This document shows, in pieces, positions 1 to 5,358 of a DNA stretch of 5,783 nt. The stretch's first letter is position 1; every line of letters starts with the position of its first letter. Source of the stretch: JACJYE01 sp964432875 (GTDB lineage Bacteria; Bacteroidota; Bacteroidia; Chitinophagales; Saprospiraceae); contig CAYSPJ010000228.1 of assembly GCA_964432875.1 (NCBI GenBank), forward strand, positions 1 to 5,783. Direction: 5' to 3'. The position numbers were made by a program, and so were the translations under genes. The notes beneath the pieces are model-generated. The model was not told where the DNA came from, searched no databases, and worked only from the letters and a program-made list of their open reading frames with translations.

Positions 1-63
1 CTGGGCTTCGACAGCGCCGCGCGTAATGTGAAGACTTCAAGCTGGAAACGGTTGGAAGCTTAG
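1..63 (+). CDS. 3' end of an unidentified upstream gene (partial)
   Basis: Frame 1 is open from the window edge to a TAG at 61-63 and gives 20 residues, beginning LGFDSAARN and ending KRLEA. The other two forward frames hit stops within about 30 bp. The codons lean towards G/C in the third position (ctg, ggc, ttc, gac, agc, gcc, gcg), as in the real genes nearby. The fragment is too short for a family assignment. The next start codon lies 64 bp downstream on the same strand, so the two genes could be co-transcribed, although the AT-rich gap could equally hold a separate promoter. It could be a chance open frame, but the codon pattern argues for a true C-terminus. Confidence 0.5.
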   Translation: MGFDSAARNVKTSSWKRLEA

Positions 64-112
64 CGCAAATAGTTTGCAGGTTTGTAAACATTTATGCTTA
101 GTTTTATCCCCC

Positions 113-123
113 AAAAAAAAAAA
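113..123 (+). repeat. A11 homopolymer tract just before the start codon
   Basis: Eleven consecutive A residues follow a run of five C and end four bases before the ATG at 128. A run of this length is prone to slippage. It lies in the untranslated leader, so a length change would alter spacing or leader structure, not the reading frame. A-rich leaders are also common upstream of Bacteroidota genes, where they help initiation in place of a Shine-Dalgarno sequence; that is the simpler explanation. Confidence 0.6.
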
Positions 124-127
124 CGCT

Positions 128-1699
128 ATGCCCAGGTTAACCCTACTCCTCCTTCTCCTGGCCGTGCTGAGCAGCCCAAGCTTGCTGGCCCAAGACCTCC
201 ACATTTACTACGATGCTTATGTCGATTCCGTGGCTTACGTCCAGGATGGAAAGCGCATCTACAAACCCGCTGTGCGCAAAGGGGACAACGTAGTGCTGCA
301 CGTGAATAACTACAACAACTACCTCTACCACGTTGCGCTCAAAACCTCCAACGCGGGATTGAGCACGGCGCGGGCTTTCCCGCTCGACGGCAGCAGCCTG
401 AGCGCGGGTGGGGGCAGCCCGCTGGATTTGCTGTTCGGCAGCGGCAGCCCGCTGGGCGGCGTGCCCGATTTGCTGGGCTTATCCCGAGGGGATGGGGCGG
501 CTATTACCGCAGCCGGGCAGGCGCATCAAGCCCGGATGGCCGAAATCCAGAAACAAGCCGATTCCTTCAACAAGGCACTGGCTCGGGCACAAGCCCGCAC
601 GGAGGAAATCACCGGCATCCAATCCAAAGTGCAGATGGTTTTGGAGGCTCAGCAGATCCAGTCCTTTGCCGCGGAAGAGCTCCAGCGCCTGCGGCTCAAC
701 CCCCAGTTGTCGCCAGACCAGCTCAAAGCGCTCTCCCAGGAGTACATGACCCGCATCTTCGGCGAGTCCGACCCCAAGAAGATTGATCTGGGCGCAGTAC
801 TTAAGAAAACCGACGCCAAAGGAGAATTTGCCGCGCTGAAACAGGGCTATGAACAAAAAGTCAGCAGCTATGCTCAAGATGTGGCGCTGATGAAAAACGT
901 GAGCGCCTTCCTGAGCGAAGCAGTGGAGGAAGTGCCGGAGAGCAATCTTGGCAGGTTCGTGCGCGATGCGGAAAGGGTGGTGGCCACGGCCGAAGGCAAT
1001 CTGGATGCCTACGAGGAGAACCTCCATGAGCTGGACGAAAAAAGCGCAGCCATCCAAGGGCTGGACGCCAAGACTTTGGCCGACTTGCGCATCGCCTATC
1101 TGGTCACCATGGAAAATGATTTCACCAAAACCTTCCGGCAGTCGGCGGCCTCAGGCGACGACCTGGCGCTGCAGCTCGTCTTTACGCCCGTGGATTCGAT
1201 CAGCATCCCCGGGCTGGCGACCCGGGCGGTCTCGCCCATCGAGGTCAAAGTCTATGGCGGCTTGCAGGTCAACGCCAGCGTGGGGCTCAGCTTCGGCCAG
1301 TTTTTCAACCGCCCCCAATCGTACTTCGTGCGCGACTCGGTCATCCGCAGCAGCGATCAGGATGCGTTTACGCCTTTCCTCACTTCCTTCGTCCACTTTT
1401 ACCCGCAGAGCCGGCGCGAGACCTCGCTGGGCGGCTCCTTCGGCGTAGGTATCCCCTTGGGCGGTAGCGGCGCCACCTTGGAGTCCATCACCTTTTTCCT
1501 CGGGCCCAGCCTCGTTTTCGGCCGCAACCAGCGCATCGTGCTCAGCGGCGGCCTCATCGGCGGCCGGGTCAGCCAACTGTCCAACGGCTTTGCGGTCGGC
1601 GACCGCTTCGAGCTGCAGCCCGATTTCCTGCAAACGGAACAGGTCTATCGGCTGGGGTATGCGGTGGGGCTTTCGTTTAATATTATTGGAGGGAATTGA
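128..1699 (+). CDS. Exported coiled-coil protein with C-terminal outer-membrane beta barrel
   Basis: The protein has 523 residues from the ATG at 128. An in-frame TTG at 74 would put charged residues ahead of the signal peptide and is less likely. Residues 1-22 form a Sec signal peptide: a leucine run, then SLLAQ, with no lipobox cysteine. Residues 23-75 are a small beta-rich domain containing KPAVRKGDNVVLHVNNYN. A Gly/Ser/Leu-rich linker covers about 85-125, and a long helical, partly coiled-coil stretch rich in Ala, Gln and Glu covers about 130-340. Residues 372-520 show alternating amphipathic strands (YGGLQVNASVGLSFG, TSLGGSFGVGIPLGG, ITFFLGPSLVFG, YRLGYAVGLSFNI), typical of a small outer-membrane barrel. 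It probably sits in the outer membrane with the coiled coil in the periplasm; its function is unknown. There is no Shine-Dalgarno; TA-N-TTTG at 70-76 is one base short of the Bacteroidota -7 box. The localisation is inferred from these patterns and no named family is claimed. Confidence 0.85.
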   Translation: MPRLTLLLLLLAVLSSPSLLAQDLHIYYDAYVDSVAYVQDGKRIYKPAVRKGDNVVLHVNNYNNYLYHVALKTSNAGLSTARAFPLDGSSLSAGGGSPLDLLFGSGSPLGGVPDLLGLSRGDGAAITAAGQAHQARMAEIQKQADSFNKALARAQARTEEITGIQSKVQMVLEAQQIQSFAAEELQRLRLNPQLSPDQLKALSQEYMTRIFGESDPKKIDLGAVLKKTDAKGEFAALKQGYEQKVSSYAQDVALMKNVSAFLSEAVEEVPESNLGRFVRDAERVVATAEGNLDAYEENLHELDEKSAAIQGLDAKTLADLRIAYLVTMENDFTKTFRQSAASGDDLALQLVFTPVDSISIPGLATRAVSPIEVKVYGGLQVNASVGLSFGQFFNRPQSYFVRDSVIRSSDQDAFTPFLTSFVHFYPQSRRETSLGGSFGVGIPLGGSGATLESITFFLGPSLVFGRNQRIVLSGGLIGGRVSQLSNGFAVGDRFELQPDFLQTEQVYRLGYAVGLSFNIIGGN

Positions 1700-1736
1700 A
1701 AGCGGCTTGGTATAAAAGACGCTTTTAGCCGTTTTT
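1699..1736 (+). terminator. Probable intrinsic terminator of the barrel-protein gene
   Basis: Immediately after the TGA at 1697-1699, CGGCT (1703-1707) pairs with AGCCG (1727-1731). A/T and G-T pairs extend the stem outward (1699-1702 with 1732-1735). An inner stem, AAAAG (1714-1718) with CTTTT (1722-1726), stacks above it across a 6-base bulge. Five T residues follow at 1732-1736. The position and T tract fit a rho-independent terminator. The bulged stem and a T tract that partly belongs to the stem lower the certainty. Confidence 0.55.
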
Positions 1737-1791
1737 GTCTTTCTTGGGAAAGACAAATGTGACTATCTCTGTCTTTCCAAGTAAAGACAAA
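1734..1791. repeat. Two tandem hairpins, GTCTTTC-N5-AAAGACAAA
   Basis: A 21-bp unit occurs at 1737-1757 and again at 1771-1791, 34 bp apart and identical at 17 of 21 positions. The arms GTCTTTC and AAAGACAAA are fully conserved and the centres differ (TTGGG against CAAGT). Each unit is an inverted repeat. The first forms a perfect 10-bp stem (1734-1743 with 1748-1757) and the second a 7-bp stem (1770-1776 with 1783-1789). The centre of the second is nearly the reverse complement of the centre of the first, so 1743-1755 can also pair with 1770-1781 with one bulged G. The element lies between the terminator and the broken + strand gene. It could be a two-site operator, an RNA structure or a remnant of a small palindromic repeat family. 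Confidence 0.65.
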
Positions 1792-2102
1792 CATGGGCGC
1801 ACCCCGATGGCGTGAAAAACGACTTTAAAAAAGTCGAGCGCCTCATCGAAGACTATGAGTACGGGATTCCTTCTGACCGCAATTTGTTGAACATGCTGCT
1901 GCGAGAAGGCAATCAATTGTTCGACTCATTGTTGGAAATCGAAGAAGAACTGGAAGTATGAACGAAAGCCTTTGCCTGCAACAAACAACATCGCCATTTT
2001 CAAGAAATCGACAACGAACTGAATCTCCGCTTCTTCCGAGAATATGGCTTCAGAATCGACCTCCAAGCAGAGATCATCGTCATCAGTAATACAACACCTT
2101 GA
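1785..2102 (+). pseudogene. Remnant of an unidentified gene, interrupted by an in-frame TGA
   Basis: One frame reads as protein-like sequence from about 1785 to a TGA at 2100-2102, with a single TGA at 1959-1961 inside it. The first part (49 residues from the GTG at 1812; open back to 1785 after a TAA at 1782) contains HPDGVKNDFKKVERLIEDYE and ends in LLEIEEELEV. The second part (46 residues from 1962) contains DNELNLRFFREYGF and ends in AEIIVISNTTP. Both parts have amphipathic, coding-like composition and no rare-codon clutter, and they share one frame. No ATG starts the frame. The 3' end overlaps the convergent protease gene by 20 bp. I do not recognise the family. The first half could instead be an intact 49-residue small protein starting at the GTG, and a chance open frame is possible. 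TGA reassignment is not supported, since neighbouring genes end in TGA. Confidence 0.42.
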
Positions 2103-3552
2103 TATCATCCCCGTCCTCATCCCACATGAAGAAGCCCGCCGTGCCAGCGTAATCCCCTTCATGCACCAAGGTAGCCCCCAGGCTGCCCTCTATGGCGCAG
2201 AGGCGGATGATTGCCCCCACTTCCTGGATGGTCTTGGCCTGGTACTGCTCCAAGTTGCCTTGTTTGCTCATGCTGCCCAAAGCGCCCAAGCCGTAATTGG
2301 CTTTGCCTTCAATGCGATTGAATTTGGCCCAGCTATCGCCTACCCCGGCCGATTCGAACTGCTGTATCTGGGGCTTTCCCTTGGCGCTGTCGAGCAAGAC
2401 GCCCGCCGCATTTTCAGAAAGGCTGTAGTCGGTATAGCTCCGGAAAAAATGCTGGGCGATCTGCTCCAGCCGGTTTGGCCCCAATTCGCTGGTCGGCACG
2501 CTGATCTCGCGGGTAGATAGCGTGCGCTTGAGGGTCAGGCGTACGGAGTCGCCGGGGACGATGCTTTCCAAAATGCGCACGGCATCCTGCAAAGTGGGTA
2601 CCGCGCCTCCGTTGATGTGGGTGAGGGTAGCGCCCTTCAGGTCTTTGAGCGCTGCGTAGGCGGGGCTGTCTTCGAGTACGGCATTGATGAAGGGCAGTCC
2701 GCCCAGCCCGGGCTCGTTGGGCAGGTCGGCGGAGGCCAGCTCTATGCCTAAGAAAGCGCGCTTAAGCCGGCCGCCGTTGGCCAGGATATTGCGGGCTAAC
2801 CGAGCCGCTTTCTGCCCTTCCAGCGCGAAGTTGAGCTGAGAAATCAGGTAGCTCTGCCCATCCTTATCGTGGGTTCCTATCCAGGTATTGATGCCGACTA
2901 CCCGCCCCTGCTCGTCCACCAGGGGGCCACCGCTGTTGCCCCAGATCAGGGCAGCGGTGTGCTGCAAAAAGCCGAAGCGCCCCGTGGTGGGCCGGTGAAA
3001 AGGCCGGTTCTTGCCGCTCACGATGCCCTCGGTGATGGAGTAAGGATACTTGCCCAGGGGATTGCCGATGGCATATACCTTCTGGGCGAAACGCGCCTCC
3101 TGCTCGCTGAACTGCAGGGCTTGCACCTCCGGCCCCGGCGCCCCGTCGAACTCGAGGATCGCGATGTCGTAGAAGCTGTCTCCGCCCACCAAGCGCAACG
3201 GGTAGCGGGTGCGCTGTATGCTGTAGGCATAGATGGCCCCTTCGCCCTTGGCCGCCGCATCTATGACGTGCGCATTGGTGATGATGTAGTACTTGCCATC
3301 TATTTCGACGACGAAACCGGAGCCGCCAAAGACGGCCTCGCCCATCTGCAGGGTTTGCTCGTAGGCGATTTCGGCATAGCTCTTGGTGGCCTTGCTGAAG
3401 CCCATCACGAAATCGTTTTCGGTGGTTTTGAACACGCCGATGGTGAGGATGCCGGAAAGGGCTTGCTCCAAGGGGGGGATGGCCTGTTCCTGGCTGAATG
3501 CGTGCATGCTGAGGACGAGGATGAGGAGGGACAGTGCAATCTTGCGTATCAT
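2083..3552 (-). CDS. Exported trypsin-like serine protease with PDZ domain (HtrA/DegP-like) and an unassigned C-terminal domain
   Basis: The protein has 489 residues from the ATG at 3552; an upstream in-frame TTG at 3576 would only add residues before the signal peptide. Residues 1-21 (MIRKIALSLLILVLS, then AFSQ) are a Sec signal peptide, so it acts in the periplasm or outside. The catalytic triad of chymotrypsin-fold proteases is visible: His95 in TNAHV, Asp129 in YDIAIL and Ser207 in GNSGGPL. A PDZ-like domain follows at about 264-345 (FLGIEL, LPFINAVLEDSPA, GDSVRLTLKR). The fold, order and length recall HtrA/DegP peptidases of periplasmic protein quality control, but there is only one PDZ domain. 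Residues about 360-489 (QIAQHFFRSYTDYSLS through FFMWDEDGDDIKVLYY) match no family I know. The gene lies 159 bp downstream of the ATPase gene on the same strand. TA-N-TTTG at 3580-3574 is a weak -7 candidate. The catalytic class is secure; the substrate is unknown. Confidence 0.9.
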   Translation of the reverse strand: MIRKIALSLLILVLSMHAFSQEQAIPPLEQALSGILTIGVFKTTENDFVMGFSKATKSYAEIAYEQTLQMGEAVFGGSGFVVEIDGKYYIITNAHVIDAAAKGEGAIYAYSIQRTRYPLRLVGGDSFYDIAILEFDGAPGPEVQALQFSEQEARFAQKVYAIGNPLGKYPYSITEGIVSGKNRPFHRPTTGRFGFLQHTAALIWGNSGGPLVDEQGRVVGINTWIGTHDKDGQSYLISQLNFALEGQKAARLARNILANGGRLKRAFLGIELASADLPNEPGLGGLPFINAVLEDSPAYAALKDLKGATLTHINGGAVPTLQDAVRILESIVPGDSVRLTLKRTLSTREISVPTSELGPNRLEQIAQHFFRSYTDYSLSENAAGVLLDSAKGKPQIQQFESAGVGDSWAKFNRIEGKANYGLGALGSMSKQGNLEQYQAKTIQEVGAIIRLCAIEGSLGATLVHEGDYAGTAGFFMWDEDGDDIKVLYY

Positions 3553-3657
3553 AACATAGAGATTTTGAATCGGCAAAATACCAATTTTGACGGATTTGTG
3601 TCACCGGTTTATTTAACGGAAGGGGAAAAGGTTACCTCTGCTAAAAGCTTGCAGCCG

Positions 3658-3705
3658 GAGCGAAGCGACGTCCCGTCCGAACGAAGTGAGGCGGGATCGC
3701 AGCTC
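3658..3705. repeat. REP-like imperfect stem-loop containing GCGAAGC
   Basis: Between the ATPase stop and the protease start, GAGC (3658-3661) pairs with GCTC (3702-3705), GCGA (3665-3668) with TCGC (3697-3700) and TCCCG (3671-3675) with CGGGA (3692-3696), giving a bulged palindrome. Two related 12-mers are embedded as direct repeats: GAGCGAAGCGAC (3658-3669) and GAACGAAGTGAG (3679-3690). GCGAAGC (3660-3666) is known from oligonucleotide work to form an unusually stable mini-hairpin in single-stranded DNA. The form and place resemble REP-type intergenic palindromes. It may also weakly terminate or stabilise the 3' end of the ATPase mRNA, since CTTTTAG follows it on the - strand. Confidence 0.55.
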
Positions 3706-3711
3706 TATCAA

Positions 3712-5253
3712 CTACACCCATACTGCAAAAACCTCCTTGCCTTTGTGCAGGATAGTTTTCACTTCAAAAGATGGTTTTTTCCGGTCGTCGAAGATGATCA
3801 GCCATCCCTTTTCCACACCGTGGATGTCGAGGTAATCAACTAATTGATCCAGGCCTTTCTCGTGTTGTTTAGGGCCTCGCCAAAGTTTCAGCTCGATGAT
3901 GTATTTGTGTTGATAAAAAGTGACTACGACGTCGAGGCGCTTTTCTTCGGATATTTCAACTTCTTTGAAATCGTAGCCTTTGCCGTTGATGATAGGTTTG
4001 AGAAAAGACAGGAAGACCAGTCGCCATTCCCGCTCGAGGAACCCCAGGTCTTTTTGACTGCGTTGCTCTTTCATGAATTGCTGGAACTTGCGCAGCACCC
4101 CCTCCAGGTTTAGAGCATTATCCTGGTTGATGAACTGCGTATCTCCAAAGTGGGAGGCCTGGTTCTGCAGCAGCAATCGCAGCTTTTTGACCGTCATGTA
4201 GTTGTACAGCCGCTGTTCGTAAATTCGATTGTGGATTTTAAGCCTGCCGTTATCCTTAAAAACGCCATATATTCGTCCTAACTTCATGACTGGCTCATCG
4301 GGGCTGAAGGGGATGACCGTGCCCTCAAGGATGACTTCGCGGGTCAAATCGTATAAGTCCGGATGGTTTTCCAAATTTTTGATCAGGCTATCAAAATTTG
4401 TATTGTCCTCTTTGAGCAGCCATTGCACGGCCTCTTCTACATCGCTCAAACTCCAGGATTTTTCAGGCCGGCCGGGCAGCATATCCTCGGCAATGATTTT
4501 GCAGAGGCGAGTGACCAAAAACGGATAGCCCGAGGTGTAGTAATACAACCGCTCGGCAATGGCCGGGATATCCATCGGCACACCTTCGGCTTGGCTGTAT
4601 TGCTCCAGCATCGGCGCAATTTCCCGGGGGTTGAACGCCATTTCGACTTTAAAATCAACGGCGATGTTCCAGGGGCTGTTGAATTGCGCCGCTTCGGGGT
4701 CGCGCAGTTTGTATTTCAGGGATTTAATATCATATACTCCCGCCAATACTACGCTGTGAAAAGTGGCATGGCGGGGCGAGAAGCGTTCAAGGTACTTGGT
4801 GCGCAACATCCCTAAAAAGTTGAGAAAGGGTGCATAGTTGCTGCTCGCATCCACCTCGTCGATGATCAGGACGAGCTTTTTAGCCAATTGCCGGACCAGC
4901 TCGGTAATGAAATCCGACAGCGAATTCATGTCGGTGACCTTGGAAACCGTGCCTGCTTCTAATGACTTGTGCATCTCCCTGACAAACATCTTGGCAAAAG
5001 CGCTGTCAGACCGATGCCATTGTTCGTCGATGCCTTGAAAGTTCAACCGGATTGGCTGATAGCCCTCCGATGCAGTAAGCGCTTCTTCCAAAAATTGCAG
5101 GGTCGTAGATTTGCCATACTGCCGCGGGCGATTGATGGTGAAATATTCCCCTTCTTCAACCAACGCCAGCACCGCCCCGACTTTGGCACTGTTGTCCATC
5201 ATATAGTGCAAATGCGGATAGCATACGCCAGCGATGTTGAATTTCTTCTTCAT
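3712..5253 (-). CDS. AAA-like ATPase fused to a C-terminal PD-(D/E)XK nuclease-fold domain
   Basis: The protein has 513 residues. The opening MKKKFNIAGVCYPHLHYM is the N-terminal motif common in this AAA-like family, which fixes the start. A Walker A-type loop (RPRQYGKST, residues 42-50, Lys48) and Walker B (LVLIIDEVD, 127-135, Asp132/Glu133) are clear. A sensor-like strand, SVVLAGVYDIKSLK, lies at 167-180. Helical P-loop ATPase lid sequence follows, including YYYTSGYPFLVTRL (237-250). The C-terminal part (about 400-500) carries the PD-(D/E)XK core: Asp441 in RLDVVV, Glu454-Leu-Lys456 in IIELKLW, then GLDQLVDYL. These are the features of the AAA-ATPase-like/PDDEXK_9 proteins (PF09820 with PF08011, or a close relative), which are abundant in Bacteroidota and of unknown role. 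Defence or mobile-DNA functions are only suspected. There is no signal peptide, so it is cytoplasmic. The sampled G+C is lower than in the protease and barrel genes, consistent with acquisition. Confidence 0.9.
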   Translation of the reverse strand: MKKKFNIAGVCYPHLHYMMDNSAKVGAVLALVEEGEYFTINRPRQYGKSTTLQFLEEALTASEGYQPIRLNFQGIDEQWHRSDSAFAKMFVREMHKSLEAGTVSKVTDMNSLSDFITELVRQLAKKLVLIIDEVDASSNYAPFLNFLGMLRTKYLERFSPRHATFHSVVLAGVYDIKSLKYKLRDPEAAQFNSPWNIAVDFKVEMAFNPREIAPMLEQYSQAEGVPMDIPAIAERLYYYTSGYPFLVTRLCKIIAEDMLPGRPEKSWSLSDVEEAVQWLLKEDNTNFDSLIKNLENHPDLYDLTREVILEGTVIPFSPDEPVMKLGRIYGVFKDNGRLKIHNRIYEQRLYNYMTVKKLRLLLQNQASHFGDTQFINQDNALNLEGVLRKFQQFMKEQRSQKDLGFLEREWRLVFLSFLKPIINGKGYDFKEVEISEEKRLDVVVTFYQHKYIIELKLWRGPKQHEKGLDQLVDYLDIHGVEKGWLIIFDDRKKPSFEVKTILHKGKEVFAVWV

Positions 5254-5257
5254 GCAG

Positions 5258-5265
5258 CAAATATA
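5258..5265 (-). promoter_or_regulatory. Bacteroidota -7 box (TAnnTTTG) directly before the ATPase start
   Basis: On the - strand TATATTTG reads from 5265 to 5258, an exact match to the Bacteroidota sigma-A -7 consensus TAnnTTTG. Only four bases separate it from the ATG at 5253, so transcription would begin at or within a few bases of the start codon and the mRNA would be leaderless or nearly so. No convincing TTG -33 element is visible about 20 bp upstream. The match could be chance in an AT-rich stretch. Confidence 0.45.
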
Positions 5266-5315
5266 AGCATTTTTCAGCCTTACACGCGAGAAGAAGTGCG
5301 GGGCAGGGGCGTTGG

Positions 5316-5333
5316 CCGAATCTCTTAATTCGG
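5316..5333 (-). terminator. Short hairpin after the partial gene, weak terminator candidate
   Basis: CCGAAT (5316-5321) pairs perfectly with ATTCGG (5328-5333) around a 6-base loop, 22 bp beyond the stop codon of the gene that ends at 5355. No T tract follows on the - strand; the next bases are C-rich. It may be only a small 3' structure. The 101-bp gap between the two genes otherwise holds the CGACT repeat and the -7 box. Confidence 0.25.
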
Positions 5334-5336
5334 TGA

Positions 5337-5358
5337 CGACTAACGACTGGCCGACTAA
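5337..5358. repeat. CGACT repeat overlapping the stop codon, with stacked in-frame stops
   Basis: CGACT occurs at 5337-5341, 5344-5348 and 5353-5357 (after one extra C), two copies extended to CGACTAA. On the - strand this reads as repeated TTAGTCG units, and the outermost one supplies the TAG stop (5357-5355) of the partial gene. The same frame meets a second TAG at 5342-5340 and a TAA at 5327-5325. Short TTAGTCG-type tracts recur in intergenic DNA of several phyla. This may be a small slippage-born repeat that has replaced the original end of the gene. Confidence 0.45.

Noticed and set aside
479..1756. Long open frames on the - strand opposite the barrel protein
   Set aside because: They have no signal peptide or domain logic and mirror the coding frame of a convincing exported protein.
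1737..1791. A minimal CRISPR array of two repeats
   Set aside because: The repeat units vary in the centre, the spacer would be only 13 bp, and there is no third unit or cas gene.
1958..2089. Small gene starting at an ATGA overlap with the 49-residue frame
   Set aside because: The translation is rich in Arg, Pro and Ser and looks like an out-of-frame reading; the 0 frame after the TGA looks far more like protein.
1785..2102. TGA read as an amino acid (recoding or selenocysteine)
   Set aside because: The barrel and protease genes end in TGA, tryptophan is encoded by TGG, and no SECIS-like hairpin was apparent after 1961.
2869..3843. Long open frame on the + strand opposite the protease
   Set aside because: It runs antisense through catalytic motifs of a clear protease and across the intergenic repeat; high third-position G+C explains the lack of stops.
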